From an uncultured Anaerosacchariphilus sp. (GTDB lineage Bacteria > Bacillota > Clostridia > Lachnospirales > Lachnospiraceae), in the NCBI GenBank assembly GCA_934373375.1, contig CAKROP010000003.1:1-26070 (forward strand): DNA of 26,070 nucleotides, given 5' to 3'. The notes below the pieces were generated by a model. That model had not been told where the DNA came from. It did not search any database and saw only the letters and a list, made by a program, of their open reading frames with translations. A program made the position numbers and the translations under genes. Positions 7,682-15,694 of this stretch are shown one piece after another; within the stretch, counting starts at the first letter, position 1; each line of letters opens with the position of its first letter.

Positions 7682-9427
7682 ATGACCCAGGAAATTTTAA
7701 GCGCAATTGACGGACAGTTATTCGCTGTCTGGTTCCTGATTGGAGCCGCACTAGTATTCTGGATGCAGGCAGGTTTTGCCATGGTGGAGGCAGGGTTTAC
7801 CAGAGCCAAGAACACCGGTAATATCCTGATGAAAAACCTGATGGACTTTTGTATCGGTACAGTTGTATTTATTCTGATTGGATTCGGGCTGCTGCTCGGC
7901 GAGGATGTGGTAGGATTCATCGGAAAGCCCGGCTTCGATATTTTTACCGCATATGAGAATTTTGATTATTCCAATTTCGTATTCAACCTGGTATTCTGCG
8001 CGACCACAGCGACCATCGTATCCGGCGCTATGGCAGAGCGTACCAAGTTCCTGTCCTACTGTGTATACTCTGGCATCATTTCCGCACTGGTGTATCCGAT
8101 TGAAGCGCACTGGATCTGGGGCGGCGGCTGGCTCTCCCAGCTTGGCTTCCATGATTTCGCAGGTTCCTGCGCCATCCATATGGTGGGCGGTCTCAGCGCT
8201 CTGATTGGCGCGAAAATCCTTGGACCCCGTATTGGAAAATTTGTAAAAGATAAAGACGGCAAGATTACAAAGGTAAACGCGTTCCCCGGACACAATCTGC
8301 CCCTTGGCTGTCTCGGCTGCTTCATCCTGTGGCTGGGCTGGTACGGCTTCAACGGCGCTGCCTGCACCAGCGTAGAGCAGCTGGGAAGCGTATTTCTTAC
8401 CACAACGGTCGCACCGGCTGTGGCAACCGTTGTATGTATGGTGTTTACCTGGGTTCGCTATGGTAAGCCCGATGTATCCATGTGTCTGAACGCTTCCCTG
8501 GCAGGTCTGGTAGCCATTACAGCTCCCTGTGACGTAACAGACTGCTTCGGCGCTATCGTCATCGGCGCAGTAGCCGGCGTCCTGGTGGTCTTCGGCGTAT
8601 GGTTCCTGGATTATGTACTTCGCGTAGACGATCCTGTCGGCGCGGTAGCCGTTCACTTCATGAATGGTATGTGGGGAACTATCGCAGTCGGTCTGTTCGC
8701 TACTACCAGCGCTCCGGGAAATGATACCCTGACTGGTCTTTTCTACGGCGGCGGCTTCACACTTCTTGGAAAACAGCTTCTCGGTATGTTCTCCGTCCTG
8801 GCATGGACCGCAGTTACCATGACACTGGTATTCTTCTTCATCAAGGCAGTCTTCGGACTCCGTGTCAGCGAGGAAGAGGAGATTGTGGGTCTGGATTCCA
8901 TGGAACATGGACTTCCGTCCGCATACGCAGGCTTCAGTATCATGGATATCTCCAACACCATGACCATGGAGGTCAACGAAAATACAAACCTGGGCGTGGG
9001 CGAGTACGAGGCGGCTTCCGAAGCTCAGAAGAATGCGGCGGTCAAGGTGGTACAGACTCCCGTGTCCGCGACAGGTATTTACAAGGTATCTATCATCGCA
9101 AAGCTGTCCCGGTATGATCATTTGAAGAAAGCCATGAACGACATTGGCGTGACAGGCATGACTGTGACACAGGTTATGGGCTGCGGCATCCAGAAGGGCG
9201 CAGGCGAGAAGTACCGTGGCGTCGAGATGGACGCGACCCTGCTTCCCAAGGTCAAGGTCGAGGTCATCGTCGGCAGCATCCCGGTGGATACAGTCATCGA
9301 GGCGGCCAAGAAAGCCCTGTACACCGGCCACATCGGCGATGGCAAGATCTTTGTATACAATGTGGATAAGGTGGTCAAGGTCCGCACCGGCGAGGTGGAT
9401 ATGGACGCCCTGCAGGATGTGGAATAA
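7682..9427 (+). CDS. amt: Ammonium transporter fused to a PII signalling domain
   Basis: This 581-residue protein joins two normally separate proteins. Residues 1 to ~405 form an Amt/MEP ammonium channel of about 11 membrane helices. It has the FCATTATIVSGAMAER helix, the signature GSCAIHMVGGLSALIG and the twin pore histidines His166 and His325. Residues ~406-460 are a hydrophilic linker. Residues ~466-571 are a complete GlnB/GlnK-type PII domain (GVTGMTVTQV, LPKVKVEVIV, GHIGDGKIFVYNV, VRTGE). Free GlnK blocks the Amt pore from the cytoplasm, so the tether probably gives built-in gating by ATP/ADP and 2-oxoglutarate. The T-loop keeps Tyr511 (GlnB Tyr46) but has Met516 where GlnB has its uridylylated Tyr51. 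A strong AGAGGAGG site precedes the ATG. Confidence 0.95.
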   Translation: MTQEILSAIDGQLFAVWFLIGAALVFWMQAGFAMVEAGFTRAKNTGNILMKNLMDFCIGTVVFILIGFGLLLGEDVVGFIGKPGFDIFTAYENFDYSNFVFNLVFCATTATIVSGAMAERTKFLSYCVYSGIISALVYPIEAHWIWGGGWLSQLGFHDFAGSCAIHMVGGLSALIGAKILGPRIGKFVKDKDGKITKVNAFPGHNLPLGCLGCFILWLGWYGFNGAACTSVEQLGSVFLTTTVAPAVATVVCMVFTWVRYGKPDVSMCLNASLAGLVAITAPCDVTDCFGAIVIGAVAGVLVVFGVWFLDYVLRVDDPVGAVAVHFMNGMWGTIAVGLFATTSAPGNDTLTGLFYGGGFTLLGKQLLGMFSVLAWTAVTMTLVFFFIKAVFGLRVSEEEEIVGLDSMEHGLPSAYAGFSIMDISNTMTMEVNENTNLGVGEYEAASEAQKNAAVKVVQTPVSATGIYKVSIIAKLSRYDHLKKAMNDIGVTGMTVTQVMGCGIQKGAGEKYRGVEMDATLLPKVKVEVIVGSIPVDTVIEAAKKALYTGHIGDGKIFVYNVDKVVKVRTGEVDMDALQDVE

Positions 9428-9482
9428 CTCCTTTGTGGCTGAAGCGTAGCAACCGCAGAGAAACAGAATAAACATAAAATTG

Positions 9483-9567
9483 CCCCGGCGGGCGAAGTAT
9501 ATTTTCACGCAGCACCCGGACTGCCATCCGAAATCCAGCCTTGAGAATATACTTCGCCCGACCGGGG
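9483..9567. repeat. Long hairpin element between amt and the MGMT-like gene
   Basis: The arms at 9483-9503 and 9547-9567 pair along about 21 bp with one or two bulged bases near the GC-rich base (CCCCGG with CCGGGG, then GGGCGAAGTATATT with AATATACTTCGCCC). The 43-nt loop is not simply palindromic. There is no T-run on either strand. It lies 55 nt after the amt stop and could be a mobile palindromic repeat or a 3'-end protecting structure. Confidence 0.7.
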
Positions 9568-9625
9568 TGATTTATGTTATACTGGGAGAAAATAAGACGG
9601 CTGTAAATATAGAAGTTGCTATAAA

Positions 9626-9946
9626 ATGGAAAGGCTTATTTACATAATGGTAGATGAAGATTTAATTTATGAAATCCTGTCCGTCGTGGAAGAGATTCCC
9701 GAGGGCCGGGTCGCCTCCTATGGCCAGATCGCCCGCCTTATAGGCCGCGATAAAAATGCCCGCCTGGTGGGAAAGGTCTTAAGTATGGCCGAATACTACG
9801 GGAAGTATCCCTGCCACCGCGTCGTCAACCACGCCGGACGCACCGCTCCGGGCTGGCGGGAGCAGAGGCTGCTTTTAGAGGATGAGGGCGTGGAATTTAA
9901 AGAAAACGGATGTGTGGACATGAAAAAATTTCGGTGGGAGGAATAA
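9626..9946 (+). CDS. Small MGMT-domain protein (alkyltransferase-like)
   Basis: This 106-residue protein consists only of the DNA-binding/active-site domain of O6-alkylguanine-DNA alkyltransferases. It shows GRVASYGQIA (Tyr32 corresponds to the base-flipping Tyr), ARLVGKVL (Arg46 as arginine finger) and the active-site motif PCHRV with Cys63 retained, then RTAPGWREQRLLLEDEGV. Alkyltransferase-like (ATL) proteins, which flag alkyl lesions for nucleotide excision repair, usually have Trp or Ala in place of this Cys. The region before PCHRV is shortened, and the Asn of full-length MGMT is not visible. The alternative ATG at 9647 begins closer to the family N terminus and has a GGAAAGG site 12 nt upstream, so it may be the real start. 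Confidence 0.85.
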   Translation: MERLIYIMVDEDLIYEILSVVEEIPEGRVASYGQIARLIGRDKNARLVGKVLSMAEYYGKYPCHRVVNHAGRTAPGWREQRLLLEDEGVEFKENGCVDMKKFRWEE

Positions 9947-9952
9947 AACAAG

Positions 9953-9999
9953 AAAAGCTATGAACCGTTGCCATTGTGGCAATGATTCATAGCTTTTTT
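9953..9999. terminator. Bidirectional intrinsic terminator
   Basis: AAAAGCTATGAA (9953-9964) pairs with TTCATAGCTTTT (9986-9997), with an inner TTGCCA/TGGCAA extension. T-rich ends on both strands let it serve the convergent MGMT-like gene (+) and typA (-). Confidence 0.85.
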
Positions 10000-10027
10000 G
10001 ATTTATTTCATTTCCTATCTTAAGCTC

Positions 10028-11854
10028 TTAAGCCTTCTTAAATCCGGCTCTCTTTCGCAGGGTCGGATCCAGGATCTTCTTACGAATTCGTAAGCTCTTC
10101 GGTGTAATCTCCAGCAGCTCGTCCGTGTCGATGAACTCCAGGCACTGCTCCAGGCTTAAAACTCTCGGGGTGGTCAGCTTCAGTGCCTCGTCGGCGCTGG
10201 AGGAACGGGTGTTGGTCAGCTTTTTGGTCTTGCAGACATTCAGCTCGATGTCCTCTGCCTTGCCATTCTGACCGATGATCATGCCGGCATAAACCTTCTC
10301 GCCCGGTCCGATGAACAGGGTACCGCGCTCCTGGGCATTAAACAGACCGTAGGTAATCGCTTCTCCGGCCTCAAATGCAATCAGGGATCCCTGCTTTCGG
10401 TACTGAATATCTCCCTTGTACGGGCCATAGTTCTCGAAAATAGTGTTCAGCACGCCGGTTCCCTTGGTGTCGGTCATGAACTCGCCTCTGTATCCGATGA
10501 GGCCTCTGGCCGGAATCAGGAACTCCAGACGGGTGGAACCGGAGCCATTGCTGTGCATATTGATAAGCTCGCCTTTCCGCTCACCCAGCTTCTGGATAAC
10601 ATTTCCCGCATACTCGTCATCCACATCGATATAAGCGCGCTCCATGGGTTCCAGCTTCTTGCCGTGCTCATCGTAGTGATACAGAACTTCTGCCTTGCTG
10701 ACTGCGAACTCATAACCTTCGCGGCGCATATTCTCAATAAGGACGGACAGATGCAGCTCGCCGCGTCCGGATACCTTGAAACGCTCAGTGGAATCAGTCT
10801 CCTCCACACGCAGGCTGACATCTGTGTTCAGCTCGCGGAACAGACGGTCACGCAGGTGACGGGAGGTGACATATTTGCCTTCCTTGCCGGCCAGGGGGCT
10901 GTCATTTACCAGGAAGTCCATGGAAATGGTCGGCTCGGAAATCTTCTGGAACGGAATGGCTACCGGGTTCTCCGGAGAGCACAGGGTATCGCCGATATGG
11001 ATGTCCGCAATACCGGAGATAGCTACGATGGAACCGATAGTGGCCTCATTCACGTCTACCTTATTCAGACCGTCAAACTCATAGAGCTTGCTGATTTTTA
11101 CCTTCTTGAACTTGTCCGGATCGTGGTGGTTCACCATGACCATATCCTGGTTGATGCGGATAGTTCCGTTATCCACCTTACCGATACCGATACGGCCCAC
11201 ATACTCGTTGTAGTCGATGGTGCTGATCAGTACCTGGGTTCCGGCTTCCGGATCGCCCTCCGGAGCGGGGATGTAGTCGATGATAGTCTCGAACAGCGGA
11301 GTCATATCCTTCGGCTCATCGTCCAGGCTGCGCATTGCATAGCCTGCTTTTGCAGAAGCGAAAATGAACGGGCAGTCCAGCTGCTCGTCGGAAGCGTCCA
11401 GATCCATAAACAGCTCCAGAACCTCGTCTACCACCTCAGTCGGACGGGCCTCGGGTCGGTCAATCTTATTGACACAGACGATAACCGGAAGGTCCAGCTC
11501 CAGGGCCTTACGGAGCACGAACTTGGTCTGGGGCATAGCGCCCTCAAACGCGTCAACCACCAGAACAACGCCGTTTACCATCTTCAGAACCCGCTCCACC
11601 TCGCCGCCGAAATCCGCATGGCCCGGGGTGTCGATGATATTGATTTTTACATCCTTATAAGTAACTGCCGTGTTCTTGGACAGAATGGTGATGCCTCGCT
11701 CACGCTCGATATCGCCGGAGTCCATGACACGTTCCGCCACCTCCTGGTTGGCGCGGAATACGCCGCTCTGCTTCAGAAGCTCGTCTACCAGTGTGGTCTT
11801 ACCATGGTCTACATGGGCAATAATCGCAATATTTCTGATATCTTCTCTTTTCAT
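10028..11854 (-). CDS. typA: Ribosome-associated GTPase TypA/BipA
   Basis: This is a translational GTPase of the EF-G/LepA superfamily that binds 70S ribosomes and supports 50S assembly and stress or cold adaptation. It has P-loop AHVDHGKTT near the N terminus, switch I with [13 protein letters not shown], the [15 protein letters not shown]3 motif, NKID (G4) and SAKAG (G5), then EF-G-like domains and the TypA-specific C-terminal domain. Length is 608 residues, as expected. The frame is open to a TTG at 11869. The ATG at 11854 ([11 protein letters not shown]) is preferred because AGGAA lies 7 nt upstream, inside the longer version. Convergent with the MGMT-like gene and divergent from the SSB-like gene. 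Confidence 0.97.
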   Translation of the reverse strand: MKREDIRNIAIIAHVDHGKTTLVDELLKQSGVFRANQEVAERVMDSGDIERERGITILSKNTAVTYKDVKINIIDTPGHADFGGEVERVLKMVNGVVLVVDAFEGAMPQTKFVLRKALELDLPVIVCVNKIDRPEARPTEVVDEVLELFMDLDASDEQLDCPFIFASAKAGYAMRSLDDEPKDMTPLFETIIDYIPAPEGDPEAGTQVLISTIDYNEYVGRIGIGKVDNGTIRINQDMVMVNHHDPDKFKKVKISKLYEFDGLNKVDVNEATIGSIVAISGIADIHIGDTLCSPENPVAIPFQKISEPTISMDFLVNDSPLAGKEGKYVTSRHLRDRLFRELNTDVSLRVEETDSTERFKVSGRGELHLSVLIENMRREGYEFAVSKAEVLYHYDEHGKKLEPMERAYIDVDDEYAGNVIQKLGERKGELINMHSNGSGSTRLEFLIPARGLIGYRGEFMTDTKGTGVLNTIFENYGPYKGDIQYRKQGSLIAFEAGEAITYGLFNAQERGTLFIGPGEKVYAGMIIGQNGKAEDIELNVCKTKKLTNTRSSSADEALKLTTPRVLSLEQCLEFIDTDELLEITPKSLRIRKKILDPTLRKRAGFKKA

Positions 11855-11899
11855 AAAACAATTCCTCAATGCAAATAAAAATACTTCGTCAACCTTTAC

Positions 11900-11927
11900 A
11901 GTTTATCACATTTTCGGCCAATTACAA
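11900..11927 (-). promoter_or_regulatory. Probable typA promoter
   Basis: Read on the minus strand: TTGTAA (11927-11922), a 16-nt spacer and TAAACT (11905-11900), about 45 nt before the typA ATG. Each box matches 4 of 6 consensus bases. The rest of the 11855-12098 divergent region is AT-rich, with no clear forward promoter. Confidence 0.45.
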
Positions 11928-12098
11928 GGGAAATCTGAGGCTTGCGCGTACTTTTTCAAAAACAACTTAGAAAAAATTTACAGAAATGGTTCTAAATGGA
12001 AAAATCTGGACATATATATTTATGAATAATACAGGAGTCCGGCGGAAATCTGCGCGAAAACGTCATTTCCAAAGGGAGAAGAAGGGAGAACACAAACT

Positions 12099-12725
12099 AT
12101 GTCAGATAAGGTAATTGAAAACAACCAGGTGTCGGTAAGCGGAGAAATTGTATCGGGATTTACGTTCAGCCATGAGGTATTCGGGGAGGGCTTTTATATG
12201 GTGGATATTCTGGTTCGCCGCCTGTCTGATTCGGCGGATCTGATTCCGGTGATGATATCCGAACGGCTGATTGACGTATCCAGGGATTACGTGGGGGAAT
12301 ATATCCGTATCGGCGGACAGTTCCGTTCCTATAACCGGCACGAAGAGAAGAAGAACCGGCTGGTGCTTTCGGTCTTTGCCAGAGAGGTGGAATTTCTTGA
12401 CGAAGAGGTGGAAAATGCCAAGACCAACCAGATTTTCCTGGACGGCTATATCTGCAAGCCGCCGGTGTACCGGAAGACGCCGCTGGGCCGGGAGATCGCC
12501 GATCTGCTCATCGCGGTCAACCGCCCCTATGGGAAATCAGATTACATCCCATGCATCTGCTGGGGCAGAAACGCCCGCTTTGCATCCGGCTTCGAGGTGG
12601 GAGGCCACGCCCAGATTTGGGGCCGCATCCAGAGCCGCGAATACGTGAAAAAGCTCAGCGAGACCGAGTCTGAGCGGCGGATTGCCTACGAGGTATCCGT
12701 GAGCAAGCTGGAATACGAATACTGA
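12099..12725 (+). CDS. SSB-like protein with two OB-fold domains
   Basis: This 208-residue protein appears to contain two successive single-stranded-DNA-binding (OB) folds. The first spans about 1-105 (VSVSGEIVSGFTFSHEV at the start, YIRIGGQFRSYN in the middle). The second spans about 110-205 (NQIFLDGYICKPPVYRKTPL, CICWGRN, GGHAQIWGRIQSREYVKK). The second domain carries the more typical SSB pattern. There is no acidic DDDIPF-like tail, the usual docking site for replication and repair partners, so it is unlikely to be the main SSB. It may act in repair, recombination or competence. Upstream is a GGGAGAAGAAGGGAG stretch. A promoter for the next gene follows. Confidence 0.7.
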   Translation: MSDKVIENNQVSVSGEIVSGFTFSHEVFGEGFYMVDILVRRLSDSADLIPVMISERLIDVSRDYVGEYIRIGGQFRSYNRHEEKKNRLVLSVFAREVEFLDEEVENAKTNQIFLDGYICKPPVYRKTPLGREIADLLIAVNRPYGKSDYIPCICWGRNARFASGFEVGGHAQIWGRIQSREYVKKLSETESERRIAYEVSVSKLEYEY

Positions 12726-12730
12726 TACGC

Positions 12731-12759
12731 TTGCATTTCCTCCTGTTTTGTTGTATGAT
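12731..12759 (+). promoter_or_regulatory. Promoter for the adenosyltransferase gene
   Basis: TTGCAT (12731-12736), a 17-nt spacer and TATGAT (12754-12759), about 50 nt before the ATG at 12817. Confidence 0.55.
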
Positions 12760-12816
12760 AAGCCTGATTATGGAGTAGCATACGGAATTGCTTTAGAAGG
12801 GAGTAGCGTATAAAAA

Positions 12817-13302
12817 ATGGGGAAAGCACATGTAACTGTCTTTTGTGGCAACGGGAAGGGTAAGACTTCAGCGGCGCTTGGACAGGGAATCTTCGGGGCC
12901 AGCGCAGGAAAATCCGTCATTATTATACAGTTCCTGAAGGGAAAGGTTGGCGAACGTATTGATTTCATCAAGCGTCTGGAGCCTGAGATTAAGGTATTCT
13001 GTTTTGAAAAATCCGATGTGAATTTTGAGGCACTGTCGCCGGAGGAGCAGCAGGAAGAGGCCATGAATATCCGTAACGGCCTGAATTTCGCCAGGAAAGT
13101 GCTGACGACGGACGGCTGTGACATATTGATCCTGGATGAGGTGCTGGGTCTGATCGACAGGGGAATCCTGACGATTGAAGAGCTGAAGACCCTGATTGAA
13201 GCCGGAGACGGCGATACAGAGCTGATGCTGACCGGTATCCGGATGTATGAGGAGCTGTACCCGTGTGTAGACGATGTATTTTGCATTGATACATTAAAGT
13301 AA
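12817..13302 (+). CDS. cobO: Cob(I)yrinic acid a,c-diamide adenosyltransferase (CobA/CobO/BtuR family)
   Basis: This family moves the 5'-deoxyadenosyl group of ATP onto the cobalt of reduced corrinoids, the last activation step towards coenzyme B12. The 161-residue protein has the N-terminal P-loop GNGKGKTS (11-18), the IIIQFLKG strand that usually follows it, a Walker B-like DILILDEVLG and the ELMLTGIRMYEELYPCVD region. It is shorter than E. coli BtuR (about 196 residues), lacking the C-terminal extension after the VDDVF strand. Short versions occur in clostridia. No other cobalamin gene is in the window, so it probably serves salvage of imported corrinoids. It has its own promoter and is followed by the dapA leader. 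Confidence 0.88.
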   Translation: MGKAHVTVFCGNGKGKTSAALGQGIFGASAGKSVIIIQFLKGKVGERIDFIKRLEPEIKVFCFEKSDVNFEALSPEEQQEEAMNIRNGLNFARKVLTTDGCDILILDEVLGLIDRGILTIEELKTLIEAGDGDTELMLTGIRMYEELYPCVDDVFCIDTLK

Positions 13303-13353
13303 AGACAGATGTATCCGCTATACGGACAAATGCTGCGAGATGTCCGGAAAGCG

Positions 13354-13382
13354 TTGACAAGCGATACACACTGTGCTAATCT
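13354..13382 (+). promoter_or_regulatory. Promoter of the dapA-dapB operon
   Basis: Consensus TTGACA (13354-13359), a 17-nt spacer and TAATCT (13377-13382) drive a roughly 285-nt leader before dapA. Confidence 0.7.
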
Positions 13383-13410
13383 GAACATAATTCATATAAT
13401 TTAATAGGAA

Positions 13411-13580
13411 GAAAGATAGAGGTTGCGTTTTCCATCAGTACCTTTTCGGATATGGCAGGCATAGACGAAGAAGAGGGAAAGGGGGCGACGCCGAAAGAGA
13501 TTGTTTCCTGTGAGTAGTTTCTTGGGCATACCGTGAAGAACGATATGACTGTCATCAGTTTCTGATGGGGCGCTATCCGG
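13411..13580 (+). promoter_or_regulatory. Lysine riboswitch (L box) aptamer
   Basis: Position, size and conserved pieces match the lysine riboswitch: AGATAGAGGTTGCG at the 5' side (13414-13427), AGTA at 13437-13440, GGGGGCGACGCCGAAAG (13481-13497), the P5-type hairpin CATCAG/CTGATG near 13553-13567, and GGGGCGCTATCC closing P1 (GATAG 13415-13419 with CTATC 13573-13577). In this class, bound lysine stabilises the aptamer and lets the downstream terminator form. Placement directly upstream of dapA-dapB fits feedback control of diaminopimelate/lysine synthesis. Confidence 0.93.
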
Positions 13581-13607
13581 GGAATAGAACAGAACATGCG
13601 ATTCTTT

Positions 13608-13640
13608 TGGGGCGGGCCTTCACAGGTACGCCTCATTTTT
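13608..13640 (+). terminator. Riboswitch-controlled terminator
   Basis: TGGGGCG (13608-13614) pairs with CGCCTCA (13629-13635), one G-U pair, around an inner GCC/GGT pair, followed by five T residues. It lies about 30 nt after the lysine aptamer and 33 nt before dapA, as expected for the expression platform. Confidence 0.7.
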
Positions 13641-13673
13641 AAACCTTATTTCATCTAGCAGGAGGAAATGAAA

Positions 13674-14564
13674 ATGGCTATTTTTAAGGGAGCAGCAGTA
13701 GCAATTGTAACACCGTTTTTTGACAATGGAGAGATTAACTATCCGAAGCTTGCAGAGCTTCTGGACTACCAGATTGAAAATGGCACAGACGCCATCGTCA
13801 TCTGCGGAACCACCGGCGAGTCATCTACACTGAGCCACGAGGAGCATCTGGAGGCTATCCGCTTTACCGTAGAGCATGTCGCTAAGCGCGTGCCGGTCAT
13901 TGCAGGCACCGGCTCTAACTGCACCGAGACTGCAATCTATCTGTCGCAGGAAGCAGAAAAGTACGGCGCGGACGCTCTGCTTGTAGTAACCCCGTATTAT
14001 AATAAGGCGACCCAGAAAGGTCTGATTGCTCACTATACTGCAGTGGCAGAGTCTGTAAGCCTTCCGGTTATCATGTACAACGTACCGTCCCGTACCGGAT
14101 GTAATATCCAGCCGGAGACCGCAGTAGCTCTTGCAAAGAATGTCAAGAATATCGTTGGCATCAAGGAAGCAAGCGGAAATATTTCCCAGGTAGCGAAGCT
14201 GATGCAGCTGGCAGACGGATGCATCGAGCTCTACTCTGGAAATGACGATCAGGTGGTTCCGATCCTTTCCCTGGGTGGAAATGGCGTCATCTCCGTACTT
14301 TCCAATGTAGCGCCCCGCCAGACCCACGACATGGTCATGAAGTATCTGGAGGGCGACATGGCAGGCAGCCTTGCTATCCAGCTTGCGGCCATTCCGGTTA
14401 TTGATAAGCTGTTCTGCGAGGTGAATCCGATCCCGGTAAAGGCAGCCCTGAACCAGCTGGGATTCCAGGTTGGCCCCCTTCGTATGCCGCTGACCGAGAT
14501 GGAGCCGGAGCACCAGGCACAGTTAAAGCAGGCAATGATTGATTTTGGAATCGAGGTAAAATAA
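13674..14564 (+). CDS. dapA: 4-hydroxy-tetrahydrodipicolinate synthase
   Basis: DapA condenses pyruvate with aspartate semialdehyde, the first committed step to diaminopimelate and lysine. The TIM-barrel protein of 296 residues has CGTTGES (Thr46/Thr47), Tyr135 in YNVPSRTG and the Schiff-base Lys164 in GIKEASGN, all in canonical positions. The reading frame also has an ATG at 13668, but AGGAGG at 13660-13665 is only 2 nt from it and 8 nt from the ATG at 13674, which is therefore chosen (MAIFKGAAVAIVTPF). It is controlled by the lysine riboswitch upstream. dapB starts 3 nt after its stop. Confidence 0.97.
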   Translation: MAIFKGAAVAIVTPFFDNGEINYPKLAELLDYQIENGTDAIVICGTTGESSTLSHEEHLEAIRFTVEHVAKRVPVIAGTGSNCTETAIYLSQEAEKYGADALLVVTPYYNKATQKGLIAHYTAVAESVSLPVIMYNVPSRTGCNIQPETAVALAKNVKNIVGIKEASGNISQVAKLMQLADGCIELYSGNDDQVVPILSLGGNGVISVLSNVAPRQTHDMVMKYLEGDMAGSLAIQLAAIPVIDKLFCEVNPIPVKAALNQLGFQVGPLRMPLTEMEPEHQAQLKQAMIDFGIEVK

Positions 14565-14567
14565 CAA

Positions 14568-15323
14568 ATGACAAAAATTATACTTCACGGCTGTAATGGC
14601 CGTATGGGACAGATGCTGACCGGTCTTCTGAAGGAGGATCCGGAGGCAGAGGTAGCAGCAGGCGTAGACGGTTACACCGGCATCGCAAATGAATATCCGG
14701 TATTCGCAAGCATCGACGAGTGCGATGTGCCGGCAGACGTAGTTATCGACTTTTCCAACGCAAAGGCAGCGGACGGACTGTTGGACTACTGTGTACGGAC
14801 CAAAACCCCGGTTGTTCTCTGCACCACCGGACTTTCCGAGGAGCAGCTTGCGAAAGTCGAAGAGGCAGCCAAAGAAACAGCTGTTCTGAAATCCGCCAAC
14901 ATGTCTCTGGGTATCAACCTGCTTATGAAGCTTCTGAAGGAAGCAGCTCCGACTCTGGCGGCAGCAGGTTTTGATATCGAGATTGTAGAGAAGCATCACA
15001 ACCAGAAGCTGGACGCACCCAGCGGCACCGCACTGGCACTGGCAGACGCCATCAATGAGGCATCTGACGGAGCATATCACTATGTATATGACAGAAGCCA
15101 GGAGCGTAAGAAGCGCGAAAGCAGCGAAATCGGTATCTCTGCTGTTCGTGGCGGCACCATCGTGGGTGATCATGACGTGATCTTCGCGGGAACTGACGAA
15201 GTCATCACATTTGAGCACCGCGCTTACTCCCGCGCTGTTTTCGGCAAAGGGGCGATTCAGGCGGCGAAATTCCTGGCGGGGAAACCGGCGGGACGGTATG
15301 ATATGAGTGATGTTATCGGTTAG
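14568..15323 (+). CDS. dapB: 4-hydroxy-tetrahydrodipicolinate reductase
   Basis: DapB reduces the DapA product with NAD(P)H. The 251-residue protein has the N-terminal nucleotide-binding GCNGRMGQ motif and the family signature EKHHNQKLDAPSGTA, with catalytic His143 and Lys147, and ends in the conserved AGKPAGRYDM segment. Only 3 nt separate it from dapA, so both are read from the same lysine-regulated mRNA. A 151-bp palindromic element starts 13 nt after its stop codon. Confidence 0.97.
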   Translation: MTKIILHGCNGRMGQMLTGLLKEDPEAEVAAGVDGYTGIANEYPVFASIDECDVPADVVIDFSNAKAADGLLDYCVRTKTPVVLCTTGLSEEQLAKVEEAAKETAVLKSANMSLGINLLMKLLKEAAPTLAAAGFDIEIVEKHHNQKLDAPSGTALALADAINEASDGAYHYVYDRSQERKKRESSEIGISAVRGGTIVGDHDVIFAGTDEVITFEHRAYSRAVFGKGAIQAAKFLAGKPAGRYDMSDVIG

Positions 15324-15335
15324 TGTATAGAAAGA

Positions 15336-15486
15336 CGGACGGGTCGGGGCTTTGTTGTTATCTGTGTTCATCGTTTATCTGACAGTGTATGCCACCCACG
15401 GACGCAAGGTCCGCAGGTGGCGTACACTGTCCGCTAAAACGCTGTACACAATGATAACAACAAAGTCCCGGCCCTGGTTTTTGAGA
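15336..15486 (+). repeat. 151-bp palindromic element, copy 1
   Basis: This is about 95% identical to 19320-19470 (8 differences, no gaps), in the same orientation. It folds into one long hairpin. The outer stem is CTTTGTTGTTAT (15350-15361) with ATAACAACAAAG (15454-15465), extended outward by GC pairs including G-U. A CGTTT/AAACG pair lies in the middle. The inner 16-bp stem GACAGTGTATGCCACC pairs with GGTGGCGTACACTGTC, capped by CGGAC/GTCCG with a GCAAG loop. It has no coding capacity that makes sense. It resembles ERIC/MITE-type intergenic repeats in size and placement, but the family is not one I recognise. Confidence 0.88.
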
Positions 15487-15596
15487 GTGGAAGGTACATA
15501 GAACAGAAAGTCCACGGCGCTCCGGACTTTCGTCCGTTCGTCCGTTCACAGAACTTTCACTTAAAAATCACAGAATACATTCAGAAAAAACACAAA

Positions 15597-15647
15597 AGAG
15601 GAATATCCTTAGACAGATACGTCTGTAGGGATGTTCCTCTTTTTTTG
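15597..15647 (+). terminator. Strong intrinsic terminator between dapB and the ABC operon
   Basis: A 20-bp stem, AGAGGAATATCCTTAGACAG (15597-15616), pairs with 15621-15640 (two G-U pairs) around an ATAC loop and runs into eight T residues. A smaller hairpin, GAAAGTCC/GGACTTTC (15506-15531), precedes it. Only 47 nt remain between the T-run and the next start codon, and no promoter is visible there. Confidence 0.88.
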
Positions 15648-15694
15648 TTACAGAAAGGAGACTGCAGGCAATTGGTGTGAAGGAGGAAAAAAGT

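Noticed and set aside
7751..9508. Minus-strand open frame of 585 codons
   Set aside because: Antisense to amt-PII; Cys/His/Asp-rich and without recognisable domains.
10553..11878. Plus-strand open frame of 441 codons
   Set aside because: Antisense to typA, which is certain; product looks random.
13376..13636. Minus-strand 86-codon frame
   Set aside because: It lies across the lysine riboswitch, whose RNA features explain the sequence.
14523..15371. Minus-strand frame starting MNTDNNKAPTRP, with a similar start at 19355
   Set aside because: The shared N terminus comes only from the two copies of the 151-bp element read backwards; the rest is antisense to dapB or to the DUF4340 gene.
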